Assembly (NCBI RefSeq): GCF_021442025.1
Contig: NZ_CP090446.1
Coordinates: 2,914,001 to 2,978,000, forward strand
Origin: Sphingobacterium sp. SRCM116780
GTDB taxonomy: Bacteria; Bacteroidota; Bacteroidia; Sphingobacteriales; Sphingobacteriaceae
Length of the DNA stretch: 64,000 nt
Direction: 5' to 3'
A program made the translations under genes and the position numbers. Of this stretch, positions 34,421 through 44,045 are shown piece after piece (position 1 is the stretch's first letter; every line of letters begins with the position of its first letter). A model generated the notes under the pieces. It was given only the letters and a program-made list of their open reading frames with translations, had not been told where the DNA came from and did not search any database.

Positions 34421-36823
34421 ATGTTTCAAACAGATATCAAAATTGCTTGGCGAAGTCTATGGAAAAATAAGATTTTTTCATTGTTGAATATATTGGGTCT
34501 GATGTTAGGTTTTTCAGGTTTTATTCTATCCTATCAATATATTAATCGTGAAACAAGTTATGATAAATGGAATGCTAATTTTGATCGTATCTATCAAATA
34601 GGTTTTCAAAATGAAGGCGTATTTACAAATGAAACTCCAGCAACCTTAGCTCCATTACTGAAGGAAAGTTTACCGGAAATAGAGACTGCAGGAAGAAAAG
34701 TCAACTATAATTTTGGTGCTTATCCTTTGTTTGGCGAACAGACAGTCTACGTCAAAAATGCGGCAATGATCGACTCTTCTGCAGCTCACATCTTCCAAGT
34801 GGAAAGCAAAACGGGTGCTCTTTATAAAAATAAGGAGCAAAATGAAGCCACATTAGTAAAAGGTCATCTAGCTGAAAAATTATTTAAAAAATCAGATTTA
34901 AATTTTGATAGCCCAAAATCGGTTCCTGCTATGAGCCTTCAGCTAGGACAACAAGAAAATATATATGGTATCAGTAAACCTCGAAATCTTTCCTTAATTG
35001 ACTATGATTTACTTTTTATCAAAGAACCACAAGACTTATTTGCTACTGGAAGTCCTTTTTTATATCAAACTTATATTCAAGTTAAAGTTGGCACAGACAT
35101 CGATCAATTGTCTCAAAAGATAAATACGTTGTATCGTGATAAAATTGCTTCTCAAGGTCAAATTCAATCCTCGAGCTTGGCTAAGGGAAAAATTTATTTG
35201 GATCCTTTAGCTAATCTGCATTTAAGACCAAAATCGGGAAGCAACACACCTTATTTAATGATATGGATAGTAGGTATCATATCTATCTTAATTCTTGTAT
35301 TGGCATCTGCTAATTTCGCCAATATGATGATGGCTCAAGCTGACCAACGGATTAAAGAATTAGCATTAAAAAGAATACTGGGTAGTTCACGTTGGTCCAT
35401 TATACGCCAGCTCCTTTTAGAAGTTTTTGTCTTGACTTTGATTGCTGCATTATTGAGCTTAATGACATTATCCATTACAGGGAATATATTACAGAAATGG
35501 TTCAACGATGACCTCAAACAGTACATCCTGAGCACAGCAACTGTATTACAGCTTTTTATTGGAGTTATCGCGACAACAATCTTATCGGGTATTTATCCTG
35601 CCATTATTCTTTCAGGATTTAAATCGATCAATTTACTAAAAGGGGGCTTAACGCCTACACGTAAAAAAAATTCCTTTGGAAATGGTCTCTTAGTTTTTCA
35701 GATCAGTATAGCACTTTTATTTATCAGTGGAATGTTCGTTATACATGGACAAATTCGTTATATGCAGACTACAGATAAGGGATTTGAACCTAGTCAGGTC
35801 ATTAGCTTTAAAGGAATAGGAATGTATTATGATGGAACTTTAAAGGGTTCCTATCAAAATCTCAAACAGCGCTTAGAAAATGAGCCAAATATTCTTTCTG
35901 TTGCCTCGGCTACCAATATCCCTGGAGAGGGAGAAATCCCGTCACAAAAACAATTTACTTACAGTCAGAAGCAATTTAATTTGGAACATATTGGTATTGA
36001 CAAAGGATATTTTAAAACCTTAGATATTCCGACTTTACAAGGAGACAATCGGATCTCGATTGATCAATTACTCAAAGACTCTCTGTCACATTATGCGGTC
36101 ATCAACGAGTCAACAGCAAAAACCTTAAACCTAAGTCAACCTATTGGTACAAAACTCGCAGGGTGCGGCGTAAGTTTTGAAATTATAGCCGTAATAAAAG
36201 ATAGTAAGGCCTATGGTTTTGAAAATGCAGTGTCTCCAACTATCTATTCCTACAAAAATGAATGTGGACCTATACGTCCTCAAACAACATTAATGGTGAA
36301 AATTGCAAAAGGAAAAGTAGATCAAGTTATCGAGACCGTTCAAAAGGAATGGCAAAAAAATTCTTTCGCACAATCACTTCCTTTGGACTATTCTTTTATG
36401 GATCAGCAATACGCGTTATTGCATCAGAAACAGCAAGAATTACAGAAAGTCTTCAATAGCTTTACCATTTTATCTGTTATTATTGCTGCTCTTGGATTAT
36501 TTAGTATGTCGGCTTATCTAGTTGTTATCCGTAAAAAAGAAATGAGTGTCCGTAAAGTTTTGGGGGCCTCTGTGCAAACCATATTCTTCCAACTGAACAA
36601 ACCTTTTTTCAAATTATTTATAGTAGCAAGCTTGGTTTCGACTCCCCTAGCCTACTTACTCTTGAACAGGTGGTTAGAACATTTTGCATATCGTGTCGAA
36701 ATACAATGGGCACATTTCTTATTTGCCTTTTTGATTGTTTTTATCATTATCGTGATTTCAATTAGTTTTCAAACTATTCAAGCTGCAAAAGCTAATCCAA
36801 TAGATAATTTAAGGGATGAATGA
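34421..36823 (+). CDS. ABC transporter permease 9 (MacB/FtsX family, most divergent)
   Basis: 800 aa, opening MFQTDIKIAWRSLWKNKIFS. Both coupling helices deviate: IKELALKRILGSS near residue 309 and KKEMSVRKVLGA near 702. The first periplasmic domain (EGVFTNETPATLAPLLKESL onward) shares little with the other eight. The tail NPIDNLRDE is still present. ATPase 2 follows 167 bp downstream on the same strand without an operator between. Because both proteins diverge from the rest of the locus, they may form a dedicated pair (inference). Confidence 0.88.
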   Translation: MFQTDIKIAWRSLWKNKIFSLLNILGLMLGFSGFILSYQYINRETSYDKWNANFDRIYQIGFQNEGVFTNETPATLAPLLKESLPEIETAGRKVNYNFGAYPLFGEQTVYVKNAAMIDSSAAHIFQVESKTGALYKNKEQNEATLVKGHLAEKLFKKSDLNFDSPKSVPAMSLQLGQQENIYGISKPRNLSLIDYDLLFIKEPQDLFATGSPFLYQTYIQVKVGTDIDQLSQKINTLYRDKIASQGQIQSSSLAKGKIYLDPLANLHLRPKSGSNTPYLMIWIVGIISILILVLASANFANMMMAQADQRIKELALKRILGSSRWSIIRQLLLEVFVLTLIAALLSLMTLSITGNILQKWFNDDLKQYILSTATVLQLFIGVIATTILSGIYPAIILSGFKSINLLKGGLTPTRKKNSFGNGLLVFQISIALLFISGMFVIHGQIRYMQTTDKGFEPSQVISFKGIGMYYDGTLKGSYQNLKQRLENEPNILSVASATNIPGEGEIPSQKQFTYSQKQFNLEHIGIDKGYFKTLDIPTLQGDNRISIDQLLKDSLSHYAVINESTAKTLNLSQPIGTKLAGCGVSFEIIAVIKDSKAYGFENAVSPTIYSYKNECGPIRPQTTLMVKIAKGKVDQVIETVQKEWQKNSFAQSLPLDYSFMDQQYALLHQKQQELQKVFNSFTILSVIIAALGLFSMSAYLVVIRKKEMSVRKVLGASVQTIFFQLNKPFFKLFIVASLVSTPLAYLLLNRWLEHFAYRVEIQWAHFLFAFLIVFIIIVISISFQTIQAAKANPIDNLRDE

Positions 36824-36990
36824 TCATAGAGCGCAAGAGCATATAAAATTGTGATTTGATTAATCATAAGGTTAAAGTAACTTCATCATTCAATAGTATA
36901 CTTCGCAAGAGCGGTAGAAAAACTGATTACAAATGATGGATTCGTAATACATAAAAATTATTAAATAAAAAGAGATAAAAAATACATCAT

Positions 36991-37650
36991 ATGATACAAT
37001 TAAAACATTTATTTAAATGGTATAATGTCGGAGCTGCACGTTCATTCGTATTGAAGGATGTTAGTTTAACTATTGATGAAGGTGACTTCATTTCCATTAT
37101 GGGACCTTCTGGATCTGGAAAATCAACGCTTTTAAATATCATTGGTATGTTGGATGAACCTGACGAGGGAGAGTATCTATTTATGGGAGAAAATGTATTG
37201 GATTTAAAGCAAAAGAAAAGAACGCAACTTTTCCAATCGCATATGGGGTATGTGTTTCAATCCTACCATTTGCTCGACGAGATGACGGTATATGAAAACA
37301 TCGAAACACCGCTAATCTATAAAAACAAATCTTCTTCTGAACGTAAATCGATCGTCAGTGATCTATTGGATCGTTTTAATATTGTTGGTAAAAAAGATCT
37401 TTTTCCTGCTCAATTATCAGGTGGTCAACAACAGATTGTTGGAATTGCTAGAGCTTTGGCTGGTTCTCCATCCCTCCTATTGGCAGATGAACCAACTGGA
37501 AATCTAAATTCTAAACAGGGTGAAGAAATCATGGAATTATTCCAACAGCTCAATGCAGATGGTGTCACGATCATTCAGGTAACACACTCTGAAAAAAATG
37601 CCACTTATGGAAAAAGAACTATTCACATGCTTGATGGTCAATTGAAGTAA
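36991..37650 (+). CDS. MacB/LolD-type ABC transporter ATPase (ATPase 2)
   Basis: A 219-aa ATPase: Walker A GPSGSGKSTL, Q loop YVFQSYHLLDEMTV, signature LSGGQQQIVGIARALAGS, Walker B LLLADEPTGNLNS, switch His in VTHSEKN. Compared with ATPase 1, the signature has QQIVGIARA instead of QQRVAVARA, replacing a widely conserved Arg with Ile. Walker B is followed by NLNS, not NLDS. All catalytic residues are kept, so it should be active. It ends the array, about 24 kb from ATPase 1. Confidence 0.9.
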   Translation: MIQLKHLFKWYNVGAARSFVLKDVSLTIDEGDFISIMGPSGSGKSTLLNIIGMLDEPDEGEYLFMGENVLDLKQKKRTQLFQSHMGYVFQSYHLLDEMTVYENIETPLIYKNKSSSERKSIVSDLLDRFNIVGKKDLFPAQLSGGQQQIVGIARALAGSPSLLLADEPTGNLNSKQGEEIMELFQQLNADGVTIIQVTHSEKNATYGKRTIHMLDGQLK

Positions 37651-37678
37651 TTTCACAAACCAATATAACCGAAATAAC

Positions 37679-37718
37679 TCCCTGCAGATGTCAAATTTGG
37701 CATTAAGCAGGGATTTTT
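37679..37718 (+). terminator. Terminator after ATPase 2
   Basis: A TCCCTGC (37679-37685) / GCAGGGA (37707-37713) stem is followed by TTTTT. It closes the exporter locus and sits three bases before the next gene's -7 box. Confidence 0.7.
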
Positions 37719-37720
37719 AT

Positions 37721-37728
37721 TAAATTTG
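37721..37728 (+). promoter_or_regulatory. -7 box of the SirB1-like gene, three bases from its ATG
   Basis: TAAATTTG fits TAnnTTTG and ends three bases before ATG 37732. It overlaps an in-frame TTG (37726), which rules that codon out as start and predicts a leaderless mRNA. Confidence 0.6.
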
Positions 37729-37731
37729 TAT

Positions 37732-38580
37732 ATGGATGAAAAAGAATTACAGGCTTTAATAACGTTATTGGATGACCCTGACCAAATAATTTTTGAAGAA
37801 ATCGAAAATAAATTATTGAGCTTAGGTCCTGACATTATTCCCTCGTTGGAAGAATATTGGGAATCTTCTTTTGATCCCAATATACAGGAACGGTTAGAAA
37901 AAATTATTCATAACATACAATTTGAACAGACTAAAAATGAATTATTAGTTTGGAAAATGAGTAACTCTTATAATTTGCTAGAAGGTTTACTTGTGATTAA
38001 TAGTTACCAGTATCCGTCTTATGATAACAATCTTATTCGCATTACGATGGAGGATCTAAAACGTGAAATATGGTTGGAACTTCGTTATGAAATGACTCCT
38101 TTGGAGAAGGTGTCGTTAATGAATTACGTCTTGTTTAATAAGTTTGGTCTATCAGGGAATACAAATGATTATCATAATCCTCAAAATTCCTTTATCGGGC
38201 GAGTTCTAGAGTCTAAAAAAGGGAATCCATTAACACTTTCTTGCATCTATACGATTATCGCTCAAAAGTTAGATATTCCTATTTTTGGCATTAACCTTCC
38301 GAAACATTTTATGCTTTCGTATGTGGATGATGATCAGCAAGAAAATGAGGTATTGTTTTACATCAATGCTTTCAATAAGGGTCAAGTTATGCAAAAATCA
38401 GATGTTATTTCTTTTCTAAAGCAACTCAACCTTCCCTTATCAAAGGAGTTTATGCTACCTTGCGATAATGTCACCATACTAAAAAGAGTGTTACGAAATC
38501 TAATCACTGCTTACGAACAAAATGAAAGTTCAAGCAAGAAACAAGAAATAGAAACACTCTTCAAACTCTTGGAGGAATAA
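37732..38580 (+). CDS. SirB1/transglutaminase-like family protein
   Basis: A 282-aa cytoplasmic protein. The N-terminal third is helical with leucine/acidic repeats (LITLLDDPDQIIFEEIENKL). The C-terminal part (about 105-230) matches the SirB1/Transglut_core2 type: MNYVLFNKFGLSGNTNDYHN, then GNPLTLSCIYTIIAQKLDIP with the usual catalytic Cys position, and LPKHFML with a His. The family's biochemical role is poorly known. It lies between a terminator and a convergent lipoprotein gene, 1 bp from its stop. Confidence 0.72.
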   Translation: MDEKELQALITLLDDPDQIIFEEIENKLLSLGPDIIPSLEEYWESSFDPNIQERLEKIIHNIQFEQTKNELLVWKMSNSYNLLEGLLVINSYQYPSYDNNLIRITMEDLKREIWLELRYEMTPLEKVSLMNYVLFNKFGLSGNTNDYHNPQNSFIGRVLESKKGNPLTLSCIYTIIAQKLDIPIFGINLPKHFMLSYVDDDQQENEVLFYINAFNKGQVMQKSDVISFLKQLNLPLSKEFMLPCDNVTILKRVLRNLITAYEQNESSSKKQEIETLFKLLEE

Positions 38581-38581
38581 T

Positions 38582-39706
38582 TTATTGTTCGTTTGGACCT
38601 CTTGCATCCAATGATAATGCAACAGGTGTTAACGCATATTGTTTTTTAATATTTGGTTCAACATTGCCATTATCTGTTATTAGAAAACGGGAAACAATCT
38701 TTGTGTCAGCATCAGCAACATACAAATATTTAGCCCCATCTCGATTATCAATTGCAACATCAAGTGGTCTTTTTAAACCTGTTAAATCACCTGAAATGAT
38801 ACGGGTTGGTGAAATCGCTTGATCAGCTGAACTGGATAATAACGCCGAAGCTCCTTCATATAATAAAATTTTACCGACTGAAGTTCCATTCGTTGTCACA
38901 TAGGTAGCTACTGCTAGTAAATCTTGGCGCGCCGAGTAACTAAAGCCTCTTATTTCGCCTTGATCTGCAATTGTCAATACTGCTCTTGGAGGAAAAGATT
39001 GTTCATTCAATACCGAATCCACTGCTGGATTTTTATTTAGAATATTTCCAAAAATTGCTATTCCTTTTTTTCCTTCTGTTACTGACATCAATAAATCTGC
39101 ATTTGCCTCAGGGCCTTTGAATGCCATCGTCCAAGGTTTAAGTGTACCTAAAGCAATACGTTGTTTAGGAATTGCTTTTCCTCTAAAATTTCCTGGACTT
39201 TGAAACAAATAGATAAAAGATGGATTGGTTCCTTCTCCAATATTGGATACATAAAGATTATCAGCACCATTATTATAATGATAAGCTAACCCTTTTACAT
39301 TTTTTAAAAGTCCATTTGAAATCATACCTTTGCTAGCTGGAGCACCTGTCAAGGCATTAATTGACATCACCTGAATTGTGGTATCTCGAATTGAACCACT
39401 ACCATTGGCACTGCTTTGAAAAACATATTTGGCAATCGGATTAAAAAGAATTCCTGAACCACCTTTTATCCCTGAATTATAGGATAACGAGGGTACAAAA
39501 GAAGTTGCAGAATCTGCACGATCAATAATATCAATATTATTATAGGGAGTCAGTGCCTCATTCAATTGAAATTCTGAAAAAGACACGTATAGTCTTGAAA
39601 TCGAAATCCTTGCCAGCTCTGGATCATCATCTTCTCTAACACAAGAAGTTAAACATGTTACAAGCACAAAAATTAAAAGCGTGATATATGTTGTTAGTGA
39701 TTTCAT
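38582..39706 (-). CDS. Lipoprotein, probable beta-propeller
   Basis: 374 aa with a signal peptide and lipobox LTSC (residues 19-22), so lipid anchoring is expected. The acidic VREDDDPE after the Cys fits the Bacteroidota surface-export pattern only loosely. The body has repeated beta-rich units such as GLAYHYNNGADNLYVSNIGE and KRPLDVAIDNRDGAKYLYVA, typical of NHL- or lactonase-like propellers. I do not recognise a specific function. It has its own promoter and no operon partner. Confidence 0.6.
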   Translation of the reverse strand: MKSLTTYITLLIFVLVTCLTSCVREDDDPELARISISRLYVSFSEFQLNEALTPYNNIDIIDRADSATSFVPSLSYNSGIKGGSGILFNPIAKYVFQSSANGSGSIRDTTIQVMSINALTGAPASKGMISNGLLKNVKGLAYHYNNGADNLYVSNIGEGTNPSFIYLFQSPGNFRGKAIPKQRIALGTLKPWTMAFKGPEANADLLMSVTEGKKGIAIFGNILNKNPAVDSVLNEQSFPPRAVLTIADQGEIRGFSYSARQDLLAVATYVTTNGTSVGKILLYEGASALLSSSADQAISPTRIISGDLTGLKRPLDVAIDNRDGAKYLYVADADTKIVSRFLITDNGNVEPNIKKQYALTPVALSLDARGPNEQ

Positions 39707-39725
39707 TTTTAATTTGATATATGTA

Positions 39726-39733
39726 CAAATCTA
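39726..39733 (-). promoter_or_regulatory. -7 box of the lipoprotein gene
   Basis: TAGATTTG on the minus strand fits TAnnTTTG and lies 19 nt upstream of the ATG. A clear -33 element was not seen. Confidence 0.5.
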
Positions 39734-39861
39734 CAAATATGATCCAATATACAGATAAAAAAATAGAGATTCGCTTCTGTATCAAGAATTCTATTATCCA
39801 AATATTTGTAAATTCAGTACTTTTTGAGTAAAATTGCCAAACTTTTATTAGTTTAATAGCA

Positions 39862-40512
39862 ATGGAAGAGCAGGAGTTCATCAGAGAAAAATTAACATTA
39901 CCCAATGAAGGCAAGAAATTGCTTTTACATTCTTGCTGTGCACCATGTGCTGGAGAAGTAATGGAAGCGTTAATCAGTTCGAATATCGAATTCACCATCT
40001 ATTTCTATAATCCTAATATTCATCCACGTAAAGAATACGATTTACGTAAAGAGGAGAATATACGTTTTGCTGAAAAACACAATATCCCTTTTATTGATGC
40101 AGACTATGATGTTGATCATTGGTTTGAGTTAGCAAAAGGAATGGAACATGAGCCCGAAAAAGGGATTCGTTGTACGATGTGTTTTGATATGCGGTTTGAA
40201 AAAACAGCTGAATATGCTGCCGCACATGGATTTGATGTTATTTCTAGTTCGTTAGGAATTTCGAGATGGAAAAATATGGATCAAATCAATGATTGTGGGT
40301 TACGTGCTGCCTCTCGTCATGAAGGAATGGATTATTGGACGTTCAATTGGAGAAAAAAAGGGGGTGCTATCCGTATGTTAGAAATATCTAAAAAAGAACG
40401 TTTTTACATGCAGGAATATTGTGGTTGTGCTTACTCTTTACGGGACACCAATCGCTGGCGAATGGAAACGGGTAGAGAAAAAATAGAATTAGGTAAAAAT
40501 TATTATGAATAA
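39862..40512 (+). CDS. queH: Epoxyqueuosine reductase QueH
   Basis: 216 aa. QueH (formerly DUF208) catalyses the last step of queuosine synthesis, reducing epoxyqueuosine in tRNA, and is the non-homologous replacement of QueG. Metal/Fe-S and redox cysteines are visible in [14 protein letters not shown] near residue 25, [10 protein letters not shown] near 107 and [11 protein letters not shown] near 181. The normal length and complete motif set support function. It is a single gene between a lipoprotein and the yceD-rpmF block. Confidence 0.92.
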   Translation: MEEQEFIREKLTLPNEGKKLLLHSCCAPCAGEVMEALISSNIEFTIYFYNPNIHPRKEYDLRKEENIRFAEKHNIPFIDADYDVDHWFELAKGMEHEPEKGIRCTMCFDMRFEKTAEYAAAHGFDVISSSLGISRWKNMDQINDCGLRAASRHEGMDYWTFNWRKKGGAIRMLEISKKERFYMQEYCGCAYSLRDTNRWRMETGREKIELGKNYYE

Positions 40513-40592
40513 AGCTTGTTATAAGGCTCATATTTAAGAAATAATTGAAATATATTTTTTAAAATATATTTCAATTCTAACTTATTTATACA

Positions 40593-40600
40593 TACCTTTG
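40593..40600 (+). promoter_or_regulatory. Promoter -7 box of the yceD-rpmF unit
   Basis: TACCTTTG fits TAnnTTTG, 19 bp upstream of the GTG at 40620. An inverted AAATATATTT-rich stretch (about 40548-40572) lies just upstream. Confidence 0.6.
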
Positions 40601-40619
40601 CAGGCTCAAATGCAAGATT

Positions 40620-41156
40620 GTGAAACATCTAAAACAATATAAAATACCGTTTTCGGGGCTAAATGCAGGAAAACACAATTTTGAATTTGAAATAGATAAA
40701 AAGTTCTTTGATTGTTTTGAGCATTCCATTGTAAAGAATGGAAATCTGATCGCAAATATCGAATTGCAAAAGCAAGAAAACTTGCTGATTTTGAATTTTA
40801 CAATTGTTGGTGAAATCCAATTGACATGCGATGTTTGTTTAAGCGAATTTCTATCGCCAATTACAGTAAAAGAACGCATATTGGTCAAATTCACTGAAGA
40901 GGACTGGACAGATAATACAGAAGAAGTATTGGTCTTATCTAAAAGCGATCATGAACTAGATCTTACTGAATTGTTATATGAATATATCAATTTAGCTGTT
41001 CCTTTATTTGCTAAATGTAGCGATCAAGGAATGGATATTACTTGTGATCCGGCGATGTTAGCACACTTATCCAGTGAGCATGAAAAGGAAAATCAAGCAA
41101 AAGAAGAAAACATTGACCCACGTTGGGCAGCATTAAGAAATATTAAAAATAACTAA
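40620..41156 (+). CDS. YceD/DUF177 family protein
   Basis: 178 aa, starting at GTG 40620 (a nearby ATG at 40610 is out of frame). The central LTCDVCLSEFLSPI with paired Cys and the ECD-like CDQGMDITCDP near residue 138 are typical of DUF177. The family is almost always next to rpmF and has been linked to 23S rRNA handling or precursor accumulation. Here rpmF starts 14 bp downstream, so the pair is one transcript. Confidence 0.88.
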   Translation: MKHLKQYKIPFSGLNAGKHNFEFEIDKKFFDCFEHSIVKNGNLIANIELQKQENLLILNFTIVGEIQLTCDVCLSEFLSPITVKERILVKFTEEDWTDNTEEVLVLSKSDHELDLTELLYEYINLAVPLFAKCSDQGMDITCDPAMLAHLSSEHEKENQAKEENIDPRWAALRNIKNN

Positions 41157-41170
41157 AACAGAGATACGAG

Positions 41171-41362
41171 ATGGCACATCCAAAGCGTAAGACTTCTAAA
41201 TCAAGAAGAGACAAAAGAAGAACACATTATAAAGCTGACAAACCTAGCTTAACAATTTGTAAAGAGACTGGTGCAGTTCATTTACCACACCGTGCATACA
41301 CAGTAGACGGAAATGTATACTACAACGGTAAATTGATCATTGAAAATACAGCTGTTGTCTAA
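41171..41362 (+). CDS. rpmF: 50S ribosomal protein L32
   Basis: 63 aa: MAHPKRKTSKSRRDKRRTH is diagnostic. The zinc-ribbon cysteine pairs of C+ L32 are not present (only one Cys, in TICKETG), so this is a zinc-independent form. A terminator follows directly, partly separating it from plsX. Confidence 0.95.
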   Translation: MAHPKRKTSKSRRDKRRTHYKADKPSLTICKETGAVHLPHRAYTVDGNVYYNGKLIIENTAVV

Positions 41363-41381
41363 CTTAGATCTTTCAGAACAT

Positions 41382-41438
41382 AAAACATCCCAAAACAAGT
41401 ATAATTAAAAAATTATACTTTAATTTGGGATGTTTTTT
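41382..41438 (+). terminator. Terminator after rpmF
   Basis: AAAACATCCCAAA pairs with TTTGGGATGTTTT around an inner AGTATAATT/AATTATACT stem, followed by a T run. It may be partial, with read-through into plsX. Confidence 0.8.
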
Positions 41439-41468
41439 GCGTATTATTGACTTGAAAAATAATCACGA

Positions 41469-42407
41469 ATGAAGATTGGTTTAGACATTTTGGGTGGCGA
41501 CTACGCCCCTAAAGCAACAATATTAGGAGCGATAGAAGCTCAACAGATATTATCAAACGATCAAAAGATTGTTCTTTTTGGTAATAAAGATGAGACAAGA
41601 TCACTTATTGAACAAGCTGGGGGTAATCCTTTAGATTTTGAATATGTGCATGCTCCTGACAATATTAGTATGGGTGAACACCCTACTAAAGCAATTACAC
41701 AAAAACCAAATTCTAGTATTGCCAAAGGCTTTGAATTACTAAAAAATGGTGAAATAGATTCTTTTGCTTCCGCTGGTAATACTGGTGCAATGCTTGTTGG
41801 ATCTGTTTTCAGTGTAAAAACAGTGCCTGGTGTATTAAGACCTGCTATTACGACAATTGTTCCAAAACTCAAATCAGGTTTTGGGCTATTACTTGATGTC
41901 GGTGCTAATGCAGATTGCAAACCCGAAATGCTGAATCAGTTTGCCATTTTGGGAAGTTTGTATTCGCAACATATGTACGGTATCACTTTACCGAAAGTGG
42001 GTTTACTAAACATCGGTGAAGAAGAAGAAAAAGGTAATCTCCTAACCACAACCACCTATCCCCTTTTAAAAAATAACGAGCGTATTAACTTCATTGGAAA
42101 CATAGAAGGTCGCGATCTGTTTTCAGATCTTGCTGATGTATACGTTTGTGATGGTTTCACGGGTAACGTTGTTTTAAAACTAGCAGAATCATTTTACGTA
42201 GTGACATTGAAAAAAGGATTCAAAGATGAATTCTTCGATCGATTCAACTACGAGCAATATGGAGGAAGTCCTGTTTTAGGAGTAAATGCTCCTGTTATAA
42301 TAGGTCATGGAATATCAACTCCACAGGCTATTAAAAATATGGTTTTACAATCTAGAGATATGATTCAGTCAGATTTTATTGACAAAATCAGATCTGCTTT
42401 TAATTAA
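41469..42407 (+). CDS. plsX: Phosphate acyltransferase PlsX
   Basis: 312 aa. PlsX converts acyl-ACP to acyl-phosphate for phospholipid synthesis at the inner membrane. Signatures are the N-terminal [35 protein letters not shown] near residue 100, [11 protein letters not shown] near 180 and [14 protein letters not shown] near 228. fabH follows by 5 bp, the standard yceD-rpmF-plsX-fabH order. Confidence 0.96.
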   Translation: MKIGLDILGGDYAPKATILGAIEAQQILSNDQKIVLFGNKDETRSLIEQAGGNPLDFEYVHAPDNISMGEHPTKAITQKPNSSIAKGFELLKNGEIDSFASAGNTGAMLVGSVFSVKTVPGVLRPAITTIVPKLKSGFGLLLDVGANADCKPEMLNQFAILGSLYSQHMYGITLPKVGLLNIGEEEEKGNLLTTTTYPLLKNNERINFIGNIEGRDLFSDLADVYVCDGFTGNVVLKLAESFYVVTLKKGFKDEFFDRFNYEQYGGSPVLGVNAPVIIGHGISTPQAIKNMVLQSRDMIQSDFIDKIRSAFN

Positions 42408-42412
42408 ATTTT

Positions 42413-43402
42413 ATGTCAAAAATTCATGCTGCTATTACAGCAGTTGGTGGATATGTTCCGGATTATATCCTCACCAATAAAGAGCTAGAAACGATGGTTG
42501 ATACTAATGACGAGTGGATTGTCTCTCGTACGGGTATCAAAGAACGTAGAATCTTAAAAGGAGAAGGTAAAGCAACTTCAGACTTAGCTGTACCTGCAGT
42601 ACAACAGTTATTGGAAAAAAGAGGTATAGCGGCTACAGATATTGAATTGATCATTTTCTGTACAAGCACGCCTGATATGCTTTTTCCTGCAACAGCCAAT
42701 ATCTTAGCCTATAAAATAGGCGCAACAAATGCTTGGGGATATGATTTGCAAGCAGCATGTTCTGGATTTCTATTTGGATTAACAACTGGGGTTCAGTTTA
42801 TTGAGTCTGGAAAACATAAAAAAGTACTTGTTGTAGGTGCTGATAAAATGTCTTCTGTCGTTAACTATCAAGACCGTAACACCTGTATCCTATTTGGTGA
42901 TGGCTGTGCTGCTGTTTTATTAGAGCCAAATGAAGAAGGATTGGGCATTCAAGATAGTATATTGAGAACGGATGGCTCTGGTGGTCAGTATTTAAATATC
43001 AAAGGTGGAGGTTCACTAAACCCTGCTTCGCACGCTACTGTAGATGCGGGTATGCATTATGCTTATCAAGAGGGTAAAACTGTCTTTAAATTTGCCGTTA
43101 CGAATATGGCCAATGTTGCAGCGGAGATTATGGAAAAAAATAATCTGACCGCAGATGATATTGCTTTTCTAGTTCCTCATCAAGCAAATAAACGTATTAT
43201 CGATGCGACAGCTGAACGTGCTGGATTACCGGAAGAAAAGGTTATGATCAATATTCAGAAATACGGTAATACCACAAGTGCTACTATTCCATTGTGTTTA
43301 TGGGAATGGGAAAACAAATTGAAAAAAGGTGATAATCTGATTTTAGCTGCCTTTGGTGGTGGCTTTACTTGGGGATCTATCTACATAAAATGGGCTTACT
43401 AA
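42413..43402 (+). CDS. fabH: 3-oxoacyl-ACP synthase III (KAS III)
   Basis: 329 aa. FabH condenses acetyl-CoA (or a branched starter) with malonyl-ACP to start fatty-acid synthesis. The catalytic Cys is in [13 protein letters not shown] near residue 116. His is in [10 protein letters not shown] near 255 and Asn in [10 protein letters not shown] near 285. It is followed after 80 bp by accB-accC, which supply malonyl-CoA. Confidence 0.96.
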   Translation: MSKIHAAITAVGGYVPDYILTNKELETMVDTNDEWIVSRTGIKERRILKGEGKATSDLAVPAVQQLLEKRGIAATDIELIIFCTSTPDMLFPATANILAYKIGATNAWGYDLQAACSGFLFGLTTGVQFIESGKHKKVLVVGADKMSSVVNYQDRNTCILFGDGCAAVLLEPNEEGLGIQDSILRTDGSGGQYLNIKGGGSLNPASHATVDAGMHYAYQEGKTVFKFAVTNMANVAAEIMEKNNLTADDIAFLVPHQANKRIIDATAERAGLPEEKVMINIQKYGNTTSATIPLCLWEWENKLKKGDNLILAAFGGGFTWGSIYIKWAY

Positions 43403-43482
43403 GTACAAAATTTATTTTGTAACTTTAGAAGTTGTTCAAAAAGATTTTTAAATTTAAACTAAAATATTTAACCTGCATAACT

Positions 43483-43962
43483 ATGGGTATGGACATTAAA
43501 CAAATTCAAGACTTGATTAAATTCGTTTCAAAATCAGGTGTGAATGAAGTAGCAATCGAAGAAAAAGATTTCAAAATTACAATAAAAACAAATCAAGAGC
43601 CTACATATGTTACCGCTTCAGCTCCTGTTGCTGCGGCACCATTAGCAGCTGCTCCTCAACCTGTTGCAGCAACTCCAGTAGCAAGTGCAGCTGCACCAAT
43701 TGTTGTTTCTGAAGAGGCTAATTTTATTACGATCAAGTCTCCTATGATCGGTACTTTCTATCGTTCGGCGGGACCTGGTAAACCAATGTTTGCAAATGTT
43801 GGAGACGAAATCAATAGTGGTAAGGTATTGTGTATCATTGAAGCAATGAAATTATTCAATGAAATTGAATCTGAAGTTTCAGGTAAAATTGTTAAAATCT
43901 TGGTAGAAGATGCTCAACCCGTTGAGTTCGACCAACCATTATTCTTGGTAGATCCAAGATAA
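43483..43962 (+). CDS. accB: Biotin carboxyl carrier protein of acetyl-CoA carboxylase
   Basis: About 159 aa from ATG 43483 (MGMDIKQIQDLIKF); a TTG at 43432 is less likely. The N-terminal segment is followed by an Ala/Pro-rich linker (about residues 45-80) and the biotinyl domain with CIIEAMKLFNEIE, Lys being the biotin site. It carries CO2 between AccC and the carboxyltransferase. accC follows 83 bp downstream. Confidence 0.95.
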   Translation: MGMDIKQIQDLIKFVSKSGVNEVAIEEKDFKITIKTNQEPTYVTASAPVAAAPLAAAPQPVAATPVASAAAPIVVSEEANFITIKSPMIGTFYRSAGPGKPMFANVGDEINSGKVLCIIEAMKLFNEIESEVSGKIVKILVEDAQPVEFDQPLFLVDPR

Positions 43963-44045
43963 ACAATCGTCAGTATTTCTATTACCGATCAACATGAGCG
44001 TGCACAAAGTGCGCACTCATAACCCAAAACTTCACAGAAAATACA

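Noticed and set aside
13713..36823. Permease array as a mobile or phage-derived island
   Set aside because: No transposase, integrase, tRNA-flanking repeat or phage gene is present; conserved operators across the array argue for a resident, coordinated locus.
43432..43482. Longer accB start at a TTG
   Set aside because: The added residues (FKKIFKFKLKYLTC) are atypical for AccB, while ATG 43483 or 43489 gives the usual DIKQIQDLI start.
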